From contig NZ_CP009621.1 in assembly GCF_000973725.1 (NCBI RefSeq), positions 1,958,501 to 2,022,500 on the forward strand: a stretch of 64,000 nucleotides of DNA. The letters run 5' to 3'. Numbering within the stretch: the first letter of the stretch is position 1; every line of letters begins with the position of its first letter. The DNA comes from Pontibacter korlensis (lineage in GTDB: Bacteria > Bacteroidota > Bacteroidia > Cytophagales > Hymenobacteraceae). The position numbers and the translations under genes were made by a program. Positions 10,694 through 20,977 of the stretch are shown piece by piece. A model generated the notes under the pieces. The model searched no databases. It was given only the letters and a program-made list of their open reading frames with translations, and had not been told where the DNA came from.

Positions 10694-12799
10694 ATGAATA
10701 CTCGCGACTTAAAATACACAAGAAACATTGGTATCGCCGCTCACATCGATGCTGGTAAGACAACTACCACAGAGCGTATCCTTTACTATGCTGGTGTAAG
10801 CCACAAAATAGGAGAGGTACACGATGGTGCAGCAACCATGGACTGGATGGAGCAGGAGCAAGAAAGAGGTATCACTATCACTTCTGCTGCTACAACAGTT
10901 AGCTGGCCATACAGAGGTCAGAATTACCACATCAATATCATTGACACTCCAGGTCACGTGGACTTTACTGTAGAGGTAAACCGCTCCCTGCGTGTTCTTG
11001 ATGGTCTGGTATTCTTGTTCTCGGCTGTAGACGGCGTAGAGCCTCAGTCTGAGACAAACTGGCGTCTGGCAGACAACTACAAAGTTGCACGTATAGGTTT
11101 CGTTAACAAGATGGACCGTTCAGGTGCTGACTTCCTTGCTGTATGTAAGCAGGTGAAGGAAATGCTTGGAAGCAACGCCGTAGCGCTTCAGCTGCCAATC
11201 GGTTCTGAAGATAACTTCAGAGGCGTAGTCGACTTAGTAAACAACCGCGGTATCATCTGGAATGAGGAAGATAAAGGGATGACCTTCACTGAAGTTCCTA
11301 TTCCTGATGATATGGTTGAGGAAGCTGCTGAATACAGAGAGAAACTGTTGGAAGCTGTAGCTGAGTATGACGAAACTTTGATGGAGAAGTACTTTGAGGA
11401 TCCAGACTCTATTACTGAGGATGAGATCGTTGCTGCGCTTCGTGCTGCTACAATAGACATGGCGATTGTTCCTATGCTTTGTGGTTCGTCTTTCAAAAAC
11501 AAAGGTGTACAGACAATGCTTGATTATGTTATGGCATTGATTCCGTCTCCTCTGGATAGAGATAACATCAAAGGTACAAACCCAGATACAGGTGCTGAGA
11601 TTTCTCGTAAGCCAAGCTACGATGAGCCTTTTGCAGGTCTGGCGTTCAAAATCGCAACTGACCCTTATGTAGGTCGTCTGTGCTTCGTACGTGCTTATTC
11701 AGGTGTTCTTGAATCAGGTTCATACGTGTTCAACACACGTTCAAATAATAAAGAGCGTATCTCCCGTATCTTCCAGATGCACGCAAATAAGCAAAACCAG
11801 ATCGAAAGACTGGGTGCTGGTGACATCGGTGCGGTAGTAGGCTTCAAAGATATCAAGACTGGAGATACACTTTGTGATCAAAATGCAAAGATTGTACTTG
11901 AGTCTATGGAATTCCCAGAGCCAGTTATTGGATATGCTATCGAGCCAAAGTCTCAAGCTGACTCTGACAAGATGGGTATGGCTATTGCCAAGCTTATCGA
12001 GGAAGACCCAACTCTTCAGGTAAACACTGATGAGGAAACAGGTCAGACAATCCTTCGTGGTATGGGTGAGCTTCACCTGGAGATTATCATCGACCGTATG
12101 AAGCGTGAGTTCAAGGTTGAACTGAACCAAGGTGCTCCGCAGGTGGCTTACAAAGAAACAATCACTAAGAAGGTTGAGCACCGTGAGGTATTCAAGAAGC
12201 AGTCTGGTGGTCGTGGTAAGTTTGCCGATATCGTGTTCGAAATGGGACCACGTGAGGATGGCAAGCAAGGACTTGAGTTTGAAAACGCTATCGTGGGTGG
12301 TGTAATTCCTAGAGAATTCATCCCTGCTGTTCAGAAAGGCTTCGAAGAGGCGATGAAGAACGGTATTCTAGCTGGATTCCCAGTAGACTCAATGAAAGTA
12401 CGTCTGTTCCACGGCTCATTCCACGATGTTGACTCTGACTCACTTTCATTCGAACTTGCTGCACGTCAAGGCTTCAAAGAGGCTGGTAAGCAGTGTGCTC
12501 CTAAGCTTCTTGAGCCAATCATGGCTGTAGACGTTGTTACTCCAGATGAATATACTGGTCCTGTAACAGGCGACTTGAACAGAAGAAGAGGTATCATGAA
12601 AGGTATGGATACAAAAGGTACTTCAACAGTAGTGAAAGCTGACGTTCCACTTTCTGAATTGTTTGGTTATGTTACAGACCTTCGTACAATTACTTCTGGT
12701 AGAGCAACTGCATCGCTTACTTTCTCTCACTATGAGCAGGTACCGCAAAACTTAGCAGATGCTATCATTGCCAAAATCAAGGGAACAGCAGCAAAATAG
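10694..12799 (+). CDS. fusA: Elongation factor G
   Basis: The translocation GTPase, 701 residues, typical bacterial EF-G length. The G motifs are in order: G1 [10 protein letters not shown] near residue 17, G3 DTPGHVDF near 85, and G4 NKMD near 139. Domains II-V follow, including GMGELHLEI and the C-terminal GEL-type fold ending in [14 protein letters not shown]. It follows rpsG by 3 bp. The next gene is rpsJ rather than tuf, so the str operon lacks an EF-Tu gene in this genome segment. Confidence 0.98.
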   Translation: MNTRDLKYTRNIGIAAHIDAGKTTTTERILYYAGVSHKIGEVHDGAATMDWMEQEQERGITITSAATTVSWPYRGQNYHINIIDTPGHVDFTVEVNRSLRVLDGLVFLFSAVDGVEPQSETNWRLADNYKVARIGFVNKMDRSGADFLAVCKQVKEMLGSNAVALQLPIGSEDNFRGVVDLVNNRGIIWNEEDKGMTFTEVPIPDDMVEEAAEYREKLLEAVAEYDETLMEKYFEDPDSITEDEIVAALRAATIDMAIVPMLCGSSFKNKGVQTMLDYVMALIPSPLDRDNIKGTNPDTGAEISRKPSYDEPFAGLAFKIATDPYVGRLCFVRAYSGVLESGSYVFNTRSNNKERISRIFQMHANKQNQIERLGAGDIGAVVGFKDIKTGDTLCDQNAKIVLESMEFPEPVIGYAIEPKSQADSDKMGMAIAKLIEEDPTLQVNTDEETGQTILRGMGELHLEIIIDRMKREFKVELNQGAPQVAYKETITKKVEHREVFKKQSGGRGKFADIVFEMGPREDGKQGLEFENAIVGGVIPREFIPAVQKGFEEAMKNGILAGFPVDSMKVRLFHGSFHDVDSDSLSFELAARQGFKEAGKQCAPKLLEPIMAVDVVTPDEYTGPVTGDLNRRRGIMKGMDTKGTSTVVKADVPLSELFGYVTDLRTITSGRATASLTFSHYEQVPQNLADAIIAKIKGTAAK

Positions 12800-12808
12800 T
12801 AGTATAAG

Positions 12809-13114
12809 ATGAATCAGAAAATTAGAATAAAGCTTAAGTCTTACGATCACAATCTGGTAGATAAATCTTCAGAGAAAATTGTGAAAGCTGTTAAGGCAAC
12901 AGGTGCCATAGTAAGCGGCCCAATTCCTCTTCCAACAGAGAAGGATAAATTTACAGTTCTTCGTTCACCACACGTGAACAAGAAGTCTCGCGAGCAGTTT
13001 CAGCTTTGCACTTACAAGAGATTGGTAGATATTTACTCTACAAGCTCTAAAACAGTAGATGCGCTGATGAAGCTAGAATTGCCAAGCGGTGTAGATGTTG
13101 AAATCAAAGTTTGA
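12809..13114 (+). CDS. rpsJ: 30S ribosomal protein S10
   Basis: S10 (NusE), 101 residues, a 30S head protein and transcription antitermination partner of NusB/NusG. The [14 protein letters not shown] start and the [12 protein letters not shown] loop are diagnostic. It lies 9 bp after fusA and is followed by an intrinsic terminator, so it ends the str operon instead of heading the S10 operon as in E. coli. Confidence 0.98.
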   Translation: MNQKIRIKLKSYDHNLVDKSSEKIVKAVKATGAIVSGPIPLPTEKDKFTVLRSPHVNKKSREQFQLCTYKRLVDIYSTSSKTVDALMKLELPSGVDVEIKV

Positions 13115-13132
13115 TAACAACATAGAAGATAG

Positions 13133-13165
13133 AAAAGAGGAGGGCGAAAGTTCTCCTCTTTTTTT
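13133..13165 (+). terminator. Intrinsic terminator after rpsJ
   Basis: AAAAGAGGAG (13133-13142) pairs perfectly with CTCCTCTTTT (13153-13162) around a 10 nt loop, and the T-run continues to 13165. It closes the rpsL-rpsG-fusA-rpsJ unit before the rplC promoter. Confidence 0.85.
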
Positions 13166-13198
13166 ATACCTGCTTGAGAATAAATATTTTAGAGAAAG

Positions 13199-13231
13199 CT
13201 TGAAAAGAAAGAGAAAAAATTATTAACTTTG
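13199..13231 (+). promoter_or_regulatory. Promoter of the rplC-rplQ super-operon
   Basis: CTTG (13199-13202) and TAACTTTG (13224-13231), 21 nt apart, match the Bacteroidota housekeeping promoter. The start of rplC at 13293 leaves a leader of about 55 nt. Confidence 0.7.
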
Positions 13232-13292
13232 CACTCCCTTAGCGAAAATAGGGGACAAGGAATTATTGTATCCATCTCTAAACAAAAGTTGA

Positions 13293-13910
13293 ATGCCTGG
13301 AATTATCGGTAAAAAAATCGGAATGACAAGCCTCTTCACAGCAGATGGTAAATACACACCAGTAACGCTTATCCAAGCAGGTCCGTGTGTAGTTACTCAG
13401 GTGAAGACGGTTGAGAATGACGGCTACGCTGCAGTGCAGATTGGCTATGGTGACAAGAAACTCAAGAGAGTAACGAAAGCGGAAGCTGGTCATTATCAGA
13501 AAGCTAATACTGCTCCAAAGAAAAAGGTAGCTGAGTTTGATGTTGAAGGTGCTTCCTTCAACCTAGGTGATGTAGTTGATACATCCCTTTTTGAGGAAGG
13601 CGAATTCGTAGATGTAGTTGGTACATCTAAGGGTAAAGGCTTCCAAGGTGTTGTAAAACGCCACAACTTTGCTGGTGTTGGTGGCCAAACTCACGGCCAG
13701 CACAACAGAGCTAGACACCCAGGTTCAATCGGTGCATGCTCTTGGCCATCAAGAGTATTCAAAGGTATGCGCATGGCGGGTAGAATGGGTGGAAACAGAG
13801 TGAAGATCCAAAACCTGACTGTTCTTCGCGTTGTAGCTGAAAGAAACCTAATTGTTGTTAGTGGCTCTGTTCCTGGTGCCAGAAATTCTTACGTGTTAAT
13901 TGAGAAATAA
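13293..13910 (+). CDS. rplC: 50S ribosomal protein L3
   Basis: L3, 205 residues, an early assembly protein near the peptidyl transferase centre. The [15 protein letters not shown] start, the [18 protein letters not shown] loop and [10 protein letters not shown] are family hallmarks. It is the first gene after a fresh promoter and is separated by 1 bp from rplD. Confidence 0.98.
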   Translation: MPGIIGKKIGMTSLFTADGKYTPVTLIQAGPCVVTQVKTVENDGYAAVQIGYGDKKLKRVTKAEAGHYQKANTAPKKKVAEFDVEGASFNLGDVVDTSLFEEGEFVDVVGTSKGKGFQGVVKRHNFAGVGGQTHGQHNRARHPGSIGACSWPSRVFKGMRMAGRMGGNRVKIQNLTVLRVVAERNLIVVSGSVPGARNSYVLIEK

Positions 13911-13911
13911 A

Positions 13912-14541
13912 ATGGAGCTCTCTGTATTAAATATTAAAGGTGAAGATACAGGCAGAAAAGTAACTCTTTCTGATGCTGTTTTTGGTTTAGAGCCAAACGA
14001 GCATGCCATGTATCTTGACGTGAAGCAGTACTTGGCTAACCAAAGACAAGGTACGCACAAGTCTAAAGAGCGTAACGAGGTAGCCGGTTCTACAAAGAAG
14101 ATCAAGAAGCAAAAAGGTACAGGCGGTGCCCGTGCTGGTAGCATAAAATCTCCTGTATTTGTTGGTGGTGGCCGAGTATTTGGTCCAAAACCAAGAAACT
14201 ACAGCTTCAAACTGAACAAGAAACTGAAAAGAGTAGCTCGTTTATCTGCACTTTCTCTGTTAGCACGTGATAACCGTGTTGCTCTGGTTGAGTCATTCAC
14301 ACTGGATGCTCCGAAAACGAAAGAGTTCAGAGGAATACTTAACAACCTGCAGACAACTGGAAAAACTCTGATTGTGTTGCCAGCTGTAGATAAGAACATC
14401 GTGCTTTCAGGAAGAAACCTGCCAAAGGTAAAAGTTTCTACCGTGAAAGACGTGAATACTTATGACCTGCTGAACACAGAAAAACTTGTTCTTGTTGAGC
14501 AATCAGTAAATGAATTAGAAAACCTCTTTAGCGCGAAATAA
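13912..14541 (+). CDS. rplD: 50S ribosomal protein L4
   Basis: L4, 209 residues, lines the exit tunnel and in E. coli represses the S10 operon. The start is ATG at 13912 (MELSVLNIKG), one base after the rplC stop; an upstream TTG in frame would overlap rplC and is less likely. The tunnel loop (GTGGARAGSIKSPVFVGGG) is conserved. The last base of its stop codon is the first base of the rplW start (TAATG). Confidence 0.97.
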   Translation: MELSVLNIKGEDTGRKVTLSDAVFGLEPNEHAMYLDVKQYLANQRQGTHKSKERNEVAGSTKKIKKQKGTGGARAGSIKSPVFVGGGRVFGPKPRNYSFKLNKKLKRVARLSALSLLARDNRVALVESFTLDAPKTKEFRGILNNLQTTGKTLIVLPAVDKNIVLSGRNLPKVKVSTVKDVNTYDLLNTEKLVLVEQSVNELENLFSAK

Positions 14542-14828
14542 TGAACGTTCTGAAAAGACCAATTATTACAGAGAAATACGCTGCCTTGAACGAGGTTGGG
14601 AAATATGCTTTTGAGGTAGGAAGAAATGCCAACAAAGTAGAGATCAAAAAGGCAGTTGAAAAATTGTATGGCGTAACCGTAGAGAAAGTAGCAACAATGC
14701 GCTCGATCGGTAAGAAAAAGACTAAATACACAAAGTCTGGAGCTGTTACAGGCCGTACATCTCTGATCAAAAAAGCAGTAGTAACCCTGAAAGAGGGTGA
14801 AGTGATAGACTTTTACAGCGGCATATAA
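14541..14828 (+). CDS. rplW: 50S ribosomal protein L23
   Basis: L23, 95 residues, sits at the tunnel exit and docks SRP and trigger factor. The MNVLKRPIITEKY start and VEKLYGVTVEKVATM are typical. The start codon overlaps the rplD stop by one base, so the two are translationally coupled. rplB follows after 10 bp. Confidence 0.97.
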   Translation: MNVLKRPIITEKYAALNEVGKYAFEVGRNANKVEIKKAVEKLYGVTVEKVATMRSIGKKKTKYTKSGAVTGRTSLIKKAVVTLKEGEVIDFYSGI

Positions 14829-14838
14829 TTAAGTTAAA

Positions 14839-15663
14839 ATGGCTTTAAAAAAGTTAAGACCAATAACACCAGGTCAAAGATTTAGAGTAGCCCCAGCATT
14901 TGATGAAATAACATCAACTACTCCAGAGAAATCTTTGTTGGCACCTCTTACAAAATCTGGTGGACGTAACAACTCAGGTAGAATGACTATGCGCTATATG
15001 GGCGGTGGTCATAAGAGAAAGTACAGAGTAATTGACTTCAAGCGTACTAAGCATGGTGTTCCTGCTACGGTGAAGACAATCGAGTACGATCCAAATAGAA
15101 CAGCTCGTATTGCGCTGCTTCACTACGCTGATGGAGAGAAAACATATATCATTGCACCGGCAGGTCTGCAGGTAGGAACTGTAGTTAACTCTGGTCCTGG
15201 TATAGCTCCGGAAGTTGGTAACTGCTTACCTCTTTCTGATATTCCTCTAGGTACAATCATCCACAACATTGAGCTTCAGCCAGGTGCTGGTGCTACACTA
15301 GCTAGAAGTGCAGGTTCTTATGCGCAGCTGGTTGCCCGTGAGGGTCGCTATGCTACCATCAAACTTCCTTCTGGTGAGTTAAGAATGGTTCTTGTTAACT
15401 GTTCTGCCACTGTGGGTACAGTTTCCAACGCTGAGCATATGAATGTGAAGCTAGGGAAAGCTGGACGTAACAGATGGTTGGGCAAACGTCCTCGCGTTCG
15501 TGGTGTTGCTATGAACCCAGTAGATCACCCTATGGGTGGTGGTGAAGGTAAGTCTTCAGGCGGTCACCCACGCTCACGTAAAGGCCTATATGCTAAAGGT
15601 CTTAAGACGAGAAACAAGAACAAGTATTCTGAGAAGCTTATAGTTAATAGAGGAAAGAAATAG
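14839..15663 (+). CDS. rplB: 50S ribosomal protein L2
   Basis: L2, 274 residues, essential for subunit joining and peptidyl transferase activity. The conserved core ([19 protein letters not shown]) and the C-terminal [13 protein letters not shown] motif carrying the critical histidine are intact. It is followed 3 bp later by rpsS. Confidence 0.98.
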   Translation: MALKKLRPITPGQRFRVAPAFDEITSTTPEKSLLAPLTKSGGRNNSGRMTMRYMGGGHKRKYRVIDFKRTKHGVPATVKTIEYDPNRTARIALLHYADGEKTYIIAPAGLQVGTVVNSGPGIAPEVGNCLPLSDIPLGTIIHNIELQPGAGATLARSAGSYAQLVAREGRYATIKLPSGELRMVLVNCSATVGTVSNAEHMNVKLGKAGRNRWLGKRPRVRGVAMNPVDHPMGGGEGKSSGGHPRSRKGLYAKGLKTRNKNKYSEKLIVNRGKK

Positions 15664-15666
15664 TAA

Positions 15667-15945
15667 ATGGCTAGATCATTAAAAAAAGGGCCTTATATTG
15701 ACTTTAGGCTCGAGAAGAAAGTAACTGTGATGAACGAGGCAGGCAAAAAGTCTGTTATCAAAACCTGGTCTCGTAGATCTATGATTTCACCTGATTTCGT
15801 TGGTCACACTTTCGCAGTTCACAATGGGAATAAATTTATCCCTGTTTATGTTACTGAAAACATGGTAGGACATAAGCTTGGTGAATTTGCTCCAACAAGA
15901 AACTTTAGAGGTCACATTGCTAAGAAAGATAAAGGCAAGCGTTAA
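15667..15945 (+). CDS. rpsS: 30S ribosomal protein S19
   Basis: S19, 92 residues, in the 30S head contacting S13. [12 protein letters not shown] and the [23 protein letters not shown] core identify it. It lies 3 bp after rplB and 2 bp before rplV in the standard order. Confidence 0.98.
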   Translation: MARSLKKGPYIDFRLEKKVTVMNEAGKKSVIKTWSRRSMISPDFVGHTFAVHNGNKFIPVYVTENMVGHKLGEFAPTRNFRGHIAKKDKGKR

Positions 15946-15947
15946 TA

Positions 15948-16340
15948 ATGGAAGCAGTAGCAAAACTTAGAAATGTCCCTACCTCTCCTCGTAAAATGAG
16001 AATGGTAGCAGACTTAGTACGCGGTAAAAGCGTATCAAAAGCTCTTGGTATTCTGAAATTTGAAGCCAATGCTGGTGCAGCCAAAGTTGAGAAACTTGTT
16101 TTATCGGCTTTAGCAAACTGGCAGCAGAAAAATGAAGATGCTCGCATCGAAGAAGCAAACCTTTACATCAAGACAATCTTTGTAGATGAAGGTAAAATGC
16201 TGAAGCGTCTTCGTCCAGCTCCACAGGGCCGTGGTTACAGAATCAGAAAAAGATCAAACCATGTAACTCTGGTAATTGACAGCATGACAGAGGAGCAGTT
16301 AGAGCAGCAGTCAAAGAAATCTAAAAAAGCCAACAAGTAA
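15948..16340 (+). CDS. rplV: 50S ribosomal protein L22
   Basis: L22, 130 residues, contributes the beta-hairpin of the exit tunnel. [16 protein letters not shown] near the N-terminus and the [17 protein letters not shown] hairpin are present, with a basic Ser/Lys tail. It is packed 2 bp after rpsS and 5 bp before rpsC. Confidence 0.97.
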   Translation: MEAVAKLRNVPTSPRKMRMVADLVRGKSVSKALGILKFEANAGAAKVEKLVLSALANWQQKNEDARIEEANLYIKTIFVDEGKMLKRLRPAPQGRGYRIRKRSNHVTLVIDSMTEEQLEQQSKKSKKANK

Positions 16341-16345
16341 GAAAT

Positions 16346-17095
16346 ATGGGACAGAAAGTTAATCCGATAGGTTTTCGACTAGGTGTTATCAAAGGTTGGG
16401 ATTCTAACTGGTATGGCGGCAAAGATTTCGCTGAGAAGCTGATCGAAGACGAGAAAATCAGAAAATATATACTAGCTCGTATCCCTAAAGGCGGTATTTC
16501 TAAAATTATAATTGAGAGAACGCTTAAGCGCATTACTATTACAATCAATACTGCAAGACCAGGTGTTGTAATCGGTAAAGGCGGTCAGGAAGTAGATAAG
16601 ATTAAAGAAGAGCTTAAGAAGCTTACTAACAAGGATATTCAAATCAATATCTTTGAAATTAAGCGTCCTGAGTTAGATGCCAAGCTAGTTGGTGAGTCAA
16701 TTGCTCAGCAGCTACAGGCTCGTATCTCTTTCCGCCGTGCTATGAAGCAAGCTATTGCTTCTGCGCTACGTGTTGGTGCCGAGGGTATCAAAGTTCAGGT
16801 TTCTGGACGTCTTGGTGGTGCTGAAATGGCTAGAACAGAGCACTACAAAGAAGGTAGAACTCCTCTTCATACATTGCGTGCGGATATCGACTACGCTTTG
16901 TCTGAGGCACAAACAGTGTATGGTAAACTAGGTATCAAAGTTTGGATCTTCAAAGGTGAGGTTTATGGTAAGAAAGATCTTACTCCGAACGCTGGCCTTG
17001 AAAGCAAAGGACCTGGTTCAGCCTCTGGCGACAGACGTGGTGGAAACCGCAACAAAAAAGGTGAAGGTGCACCTAAGCGTAAGCGTCGTCAATAA
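16346..17095 (+). CDS. rpsC: 30S ribosomal protein S3
   Basis: S3, 249 residues, forms the mRNA entry site. The [13 protein letters not shown] start, the KH domain GxxG (VIGKGGQEV, near residue 75) and the [12 protein letters not shown] region are clear. A Gly/Arg/Lys-rich C-terminal tail of about 35 residues ([16 protein letters not shown]...) makes it a little longer than E. coli S3. rplP follows after 29 bp. Confidence 0.98.
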   Translation: MGQKVNPIGFRLGVIKGWDSNWYGGKDFAEKLIEDEKIRKYILARIPKGGISKIIIERTLKRITITINTARPGVVIGKGGQEVDKIKEELKKLTNKDIQINIFEIKRPELDAKLVGESIAQQLQARISFRRAMKQAIASALRVGAEGIKVQVSGRLGGAEMARTEHYKEGRTPLHTLRADIDYALSEAQTVYGKLGIKVWIFKGEVYGKKDLTPNAGLESKGPGSASGDRRGGNRNKKGEGAPKRKRRQ

Positions 17096-17124
17096 TCGAG
17101 TGTTAACATTATAAGTTTTAGAAA

Positions 17125-17547
17125 ATGTTACAGCCTAGAAGGACTAAATTTAGAAAAATGCAAAAAGGCCGCGTAAAGGGTCTGGCTCACAGAGGCAGCT
17201 CTATTGCGTTTGGTTCTTTCGCTATAAAGTCTCTTGAATCTACATGGATTACGTCTCGCCAAATTGAGGCTGCTCGTATTGCCATGACAAGAGCGATGAA
17301 ACGTGAGGGTCAAGTTTGGATCCGTATTTTCCCTGACAAACCTATTACAAAGAAGCCTGCTGAGGTTCGTATGGGTAAGGGTAAAGGTTCTCCTGAATAT
17401 TGGGTAGCAGTGGTTAAGCCAGGTACAATCATGTTTGAATCTGATGGTGTACCTCTGGAAGTAGCAAAAGAGTCTTTGAGACTTGCTGCACAGAAACTGC
17501 CAGTAAAAACAAAGTTTGTAGTACGTAGAGATTACGTTGAGAAATAA
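17125..17547 (+). CDS. rplP: 50S ribosomal protein L16
   Basis: L16, 140 residues, near the A site of the 50S subunit. [16 protein letters not shown] and the [18 protein letters not shown] motif are diagnostic. It ends one base before the rpmC start. Confidence 0.98.
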   Translation: MLQPRRTKFRKMQKGRVKGLAHRGSSIAFGSFAIKSLESTWITSRQIEAARIAMTRAMKREGQVWIRIFPDKPITKKPAEVRMGKGKGSPEYWVAVVKPGTIMFESDGVPLEVAKESLRLAAQKLPVKTKFVVRRDYVEK

Positions 17548-17548
17548 A

Positions 17549-17749
17549 ATGAAAAATTCAGAGATAACAGCTTTATCTGCGGAAGAACTGCAAGATAAGC
17601 TTAACACTGAGAGAGCTAACCTGCAGAACATGCGTTTTGCTCATGCTATATCTCCACTGGAGAACCCAATGAAAATCCGCGAGACGAAGCGCTTGATCGC
17701 TCGACTGAGTACAGAAGTTCGTCGTCGTGAAATTGAAGCTAACTCTTAA
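17549..17749 (+). CDS. rpmC: 50S ribosomal protein L29
   Basis: L29, 66 residues, a two-helix protein at the tunnel exit. I take ATG at 17549 ([10 protein letters not shown]) rather than the in-frame TTG at 17537, because it leaves a 1 bp gap to rplP and gives the usual length. The [19 protein letters not shown] helix and the [12 protein letters not shown] end are typical. Confidence 0.96.
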   Translation: MKNSEITALSAEELQDKLNTERANLQNMRFAHAISPLENPMKIRETKRLIARLSTEVRRREIEANS

Positions 17750-17763
17750 TACTGATTAAGATC

Positions 17764-18018
17764 ATGGAGAGAAACCTAAGAAAAGAAAGAAGCGGTAAGG
17801 TTGTTAGCAATAAGATGGACAAGTCTATTACTGTACTAGTGGAGAGCAGAATGAAGCACCCAATGTATGGTAAGTTTGTTAGCAAATCTACCAAGTTCAT
17901 GGCTCACGACGAGAACAACGAGTGCAACATCGGCGATGTAGTTCGCATTCAAGAAACGCGTCCTCTCAGCAAGAACAAGAAATGGCGTTTAGTAGAAATC
18001 ATAGAAAGGGCTAAGTAA
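17764..18018 (+). CDS. rpsQ: 30S ribosomal protein S17
   Basis: S17, 84 residues, a primary 16S rRNA binder. [20 protein letters not shown] and the HPMYGKFV and [20 protein letters not shown] segments are family signatures. It lies 14 bp after rpmC and 1 bp before rplN. Confidence 0.97.
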   Translation: MERNLRKERSGKVVSNKMDKSITVLVESRMKHPMYGKFVSKSTKFMAHDENNECNIGDVVRIQETRPLSKNKKWRLVEIIERAK

Positions 18019-18019
18019 A

Positions 18020-18388
18020 ATGATACAGCAGGAATCAAGACTAAGTGTAGCTGACAACAGCGGTGCTAAAGAAGTTCTTTGCATCCGTGTATTGGGCGGT
18101 ACTGGTAAAAAGTATGCCTCTGTTGGTGATAGAATCGTTGTAACTGTTAAGTCTGCCCTTTCTTCTGGAAACGTTAAAAAGGGAACTGTTTCGAAAGCAG
18201 TTATTGTAAGAACTAAGAAAGAGGTTAGAAGAAAAGACGGTTCATATATCCGTTTCGACGATAATGCCGCTGTTCTTTTGAACGCAAACAACGAGCCACG
18301 TGGCACTCGTATCTTCGGCCCAGTTGCACGTGAACTTCGTGAAAAGCAATTCATGAAAATTGTTTCGTTAGCGCCTGAAGTTCTATAA
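18020..18388 (+). CDS. rplN: 50S ribosomal protein L14
   Basis: L14, 122 residues, at the subunit interface. [19 protein letters not shown], the [10 protein letters not shown] core and [13 protein letters not shown] are highly conserved landmarks. It follows rpsQ by 1 bp; rplX is 18 bp downstream. Confidence 0.98.
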   Translation: MIQQESRLSVADNSGAKEVLCIRVLGGTGKKYASVGDRIVVTVKSALSSGNVKKGTVSKAVIVRTKKEVRRKDGSYIRFDDNAAVLLNANNEPRGTRIFGPVARELREKQFMKIVSLAPEVL

Positions 18389-18406
18389 CTACAAATTCAG
18401 ATTAAA

Positions 18407-18730
18407 ATGAATAAGAAAAAACTTCATGTAAAGACTGGCGATACAGTAAAAGTAATAGCCGGTGACGAGCGCGGCAAGACTGGCCGCATTATCGCTGTGA
18501 ACCTAGAAAAGCAGAGAGTTACTATTGAAGGCCTTAACCTTGTAACTAAGCACGCGAAACCAAGTGCTCAGAACCCACAGGGTGGCATCAATAAAGTAGA
18601 AGCTCCTATTCACGCTAGCAATGTTGTACTTGTAGACCCAAAGTCTGGTGAGGCAACTAAGGCTGCTAGAAGAAAGAACAGCGAAGGTAAAACAGAGCGT
18701 TATTCTAAAAAGACAGGAGAAGTAATCTAA
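18407..18730 (+). CDS. rplX: 50S ribosomal protein L24
   Basis: L24, 107 residues, an assembly-initiating 50S protein with a KOW motif ([19 protein letters not shown]) at the N-terminus and the [15 protein letters not shown] segment. It precedes rplE by 1 bp. Confidence 0.97.
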   Translation: MNKKKLHVKTGDTVKVIAGDERGKTGRIIAVNLEKQRVTIEGLNLVTKHAKPSAQNPQGGINKVEAPIHASNVVLVDPKSGEATKAARRKNSEGKTERYSKKTGEVI

Positions 18731-18731
18731 G

Positions 18732-19286
18732 ATGGCAACCACAAGATTAAAAGAGAAATATCAGAACGAGGTAGTGCCTGCCTTGAAAGAGAAGTTCCAG
18801 TATAAGAACATCATGGAGGTGCCTAAGATCACTAAAATTTCTATCAACAAAGGTATCGGTGCTGCCGTTGCTGACAAAAAGTTGGTAGATATTGGCGTGG
18901 ACGAATTGACTACTATCACTGGTCAGAAGGCTGTTCCAACAATCGCGAAGAAGTCGGTTTCGAACTTCAAGCTTCGTGAGGGCATGCCAATTGGCGCACG
19001 CGTTACCTTGAGAGGCGAAAGAATGTACGAATTCCTGGATCGTCTGCTAACTGTGGCTCTTCCACGTGTACGTGACTTCAGAGGTGTAAATGACAAAGGC
19101 TTTGATGGCCGTGGCAACTACACACTGGGTGTTAAGGAGCAGATCATCTTCCCAGAAATCAGCATCGACAAGATCAAAGCTATTTCTGGTATGGACATAA
19201 CTTTCGTTACAACAGCTAAAACTGACGAAGAGAGCTACGAACTGCTAAAAGCATTCGGTATGCCATTCGCTAATATCAAGAAATAA
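18732..19286 (+). CDS. rplE: 50S ribosomal protein L5
   Basis: L5, 184 residues, binds 5S rRNA in the central protuberance. [20 protein letters not shown] and the [19 protein letters not shown] motif are diagnostic. It is tightly packed between rplX (1 bp) and rpsN (2 bp). Confidence 0.98.
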   Translation: MATTRLKEKYQNEVVPALKEKFQYKNIMEVPKITKISINKGIGAAVADKKLVDIGVDELTTITGQKAVPTIAKKSVSNFKLREGMPIGARVTLRGERMYEFLDRLLTVALPRVRDFRGVNDKGFDGRGNYTLGVKEQIIFPEISIDKIKAISGMDITFVTTAKTDEESYELLKAFGMPFANIKK

Positions 19287-19288
19287 CC

Positions 19289-19558
19289 ATGGCAAGAGAA
19301 GCAGTAAAAGCTAGAGAGCTTAAAAGAGAAAAACTTGTAGCCAAGTATGCTGCAAAGAGAGCTGAGCTAAAAGCCAAAGGTGATTATGAGGCGCTGGATA
19401 AGCTGCCTCGTAACGCATCTCCTGTAAGACTTCACAACCGTTGTAAGCTTACTGGTAGACCAAGAGGATATATGAGAAAGTTTGGTATTTCTCGTGTAAC
19501 TTTCAGAGAGTTGGCTTCAGCTGGTAAAATTCCTGGTGTTACAAAAGCGAGCTGGTAA
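19289..19558 (+). CDS. rpsN: 30S ribosomal protein S14, zinc-independent form
   Basis: S14, 89 residues, in the 30S head. This is the long form without a zinc ribbon: the region that carries CxxC pairs in the zinc form has a single Cys here ([19 protein letters not shown]). It ends the first half of the ribosomal super-operon; a hairpin and a promoter follow before rpsH. Confidence 0.97.
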   Translation: MAREAVKARELKREKLVAKYAAKRAELKAKGDYEALDKLPRNASPVRLHNRCKLTGRPRGYMRKFGISRVTFRELASAGKIPGVTKASW

Positions 19559-19563
19559 TTTTT

Positions 19564-19606
19564 TAGGATTCTCATTAAGAATCTTAAAAAGATATTAGTA
19601 TCTTTG
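19564..19606 (+). promoter_or_regulatory. Hairpin and internal promoter between rpsN and rpsH
   Basis: A 9 bp hairpin (19564-19572 with 19578-19586, one G-U pair) is followed by a TATCTTTG -7 box at 19599-19606 that fits the Bacteroidota consensus. I see no good -33 box at the right distance. The rpsH ATG is 42 nt downstream. It probably gives the second half of the cluster its own transcription start, while the hairpin lacks a U-run and may only attenuate. Confidence 0.55.
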
Positions 19607-19648
19607 CCCCTCGCTTAGATAAAGCATTCATTATTACATTCATTCATA

Positions 19649-20047
19649 ATGAACACAGATCCAATAGCAGATTATTTAACTAGAGTGCGTAACGCTATCA
19701 AAGCGAACCACAGAATAGTTGAGATACCATCTAGCAAGATAAAGAGAGAGATCACAAAAGTATTGTACGAAAAAGGGTATATTCAAAGCTATAAGTTTGA
19801 TGACTCTAGCGTACAAGGCACGATTAAAATAGCTCTGAAGTACAACCCTAACACTAAGCAATCTGCTATTGTGAAACTGGAGAGGGTAAGTAAGCCAGGG
19901 CTTCGTAAATACACTGGCACTGAGAACTTGCCAAGGGTATTGAACGGCCTTGGTGTAGCCATTTTGTCTACATCTAAGGGTGTAATGACAGAGAAAGAGG
20001 CTAAGTCACTGAATGTAGGTGGCGAGGTGTTATGTTATGTATATTAA
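19649..20047 (+). CDS. rpsH: 30S ribosomal protein S8
   Basis: S8, 132 residues, a primary 16S rRNA binder and, in E. coli, the repressor of the spc operon. NTDPIADYLTRVRNA and the C-terminal ILSTSKGVMTEKEAKSLNVGGE motif are conserved. It is the first gene after the internal promoter; rplF follows after 14 bp with a good Shine-Dalgarno sequence. Confidence 0.97.
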   Translation: MNTDPIADYLTRVRNAIKANHRIVEIPSSKIKREITKVLYEKGYIQSYKFDDSSVQGTIKIALKYNPNTKQSAIVKLERVSKPGLRKYTGTENLPRVLNGLGVAILSTSKGVMTEKEAKSLNVGGEVLCYVY

Positions 20048-20048
20048 T

Positions 20049-20054
20049 AGGAGG
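20049..20054 (+). promoter_or_regulatory. Shine-Dalgarno sequence of rplF
   Basis: AGGAGG lies 7 nt before the rplF ATG at 20062. Such sites are rare in this phylum and in this window. Confidence 0.7.
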
Positions 20055-20061
20055 ATAGACA

Positions 20062-20616
20062 ATGTCACGTATAGGAAAATTGCCAATCACCCTGCCTAAC
20101 AATACACAAGTTACCATCGGTGATAACAATGTAGTAACGGTTAAAGGCCCTAAGGGTGAACTTTCTACTACTATAGACAAGGATATGATTGTGAAGCAGG
20201 ACGACAACGTTATTGTTGTTGAGCGCCCAACTGAGCAGAAGCGTCATAAAGCTATGCACGGTCTTTACAGAGCCTTGATCAATAATATGGTTGTAGGTGT
20301 TAGCCAAGGCTATAAAGAGCAGCTAGAGCTAGTTGGTGTTGGTTACAAAGCTTCAGTTCAGGGGTCAACTCTAGAACTGTCTTTAGGTTACTCACACAAC
20401 ATCTACATGAGCTTGCCGAATGAAGTAACAGCTACTGCTGTTACTGAGAAAGGTAAGAACCCGATTGTAACGCTGGAGAGCAACGACAAACAATTAATTG
20501 GTCAAGTTGCTGCTAAAATCAGATCGCTGCGTAAGGTTGAGCCATATAAAGGTAAGGGTATCCGCTTCGTAGGAGAAGTTATCAGAAGAAAAGCTGGTAA
20601 GACAGCGTCTAAATAA
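20062..20616 (+). CDS. rplF: 50S ribosomal protein L6
   Basis: L6, 184 residues, with two related alpha/beta domains near the GTPase centre. [12 protein letters not shown] at the start and the C-terminal [22 protein letters not shown] motif identify it. It is flanked by rpsH and rplR (8 bp). Confidence 0.98.
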   Translation: MSRIGKLPITLPNNTQVTIGDNNVVTVKGPKGELSTTIDKDMIVKQDDNVIVVERPTEQKRHKAMHGLYRALINNMVVGVSQGYKEQLELVGVGYKASVQGSTLELSLGYSHNIYMSLPNEVTATAVTEKGKNPIVTLESNDKQLIGQVAAKIRSLRKVEPYKGKGIRFVGEVIRRKAGKTASK

Positions 20617-20624
20617 TCGTCATC

Positions 20625-20972
20625 ATGTCTACTAATAAAATAAGCAGAAGACTAAGAATTAAGCAGGGTATCAGAAATAAGGTTTCTGGTACCTCTGAAA
20701 GGCCAAGACTAACTGTGTTCCGTAGCAATAAAGCTATCTATGCACAGCTAGTTGATGATACTACTGGTGTGACACTAGCGGCTGCCTCTTCAGTTAAACT
20801 TGATGATGCAAAAGCCAACATTGAAACTGCTGGTAAGGTTGGTACAGCTATTGCTGAGCAAGCATTGGCTAAAGGTATCTCACAGGTTGTTTTCGATCGT
20901 AACGGCTACCTTTATCACGGTAAAGTAAAATCATTGGCAGAAGGCGCTCGTGAAGCTGGCCTTAAATTCTAA
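20625..20972 (+). CDS. rplR: 50S ribosomal protein L18
   Basis: L18, 115 residues, a 5S rRNA binder. [22 protein letters not shown] and the C-terminal [26 protein letters not shown], described here by its [10 protein letters not shown] core, are typical. It lies between rplF (8 bp) and rpsE (5 bp). Confidence 0.97.
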   Translation: MSTNKISRRLRIKQGIRNKVSGTSERPRLTVFRSNKAIYAQLVDDTTGVTLAAASSVKLDDAKANIETAGKVGTAIAEQALAKGISQVVFDRNGYLYHGKVKSLAEGAREAGLKF

Positions 20973-20977
20973 ATAAT

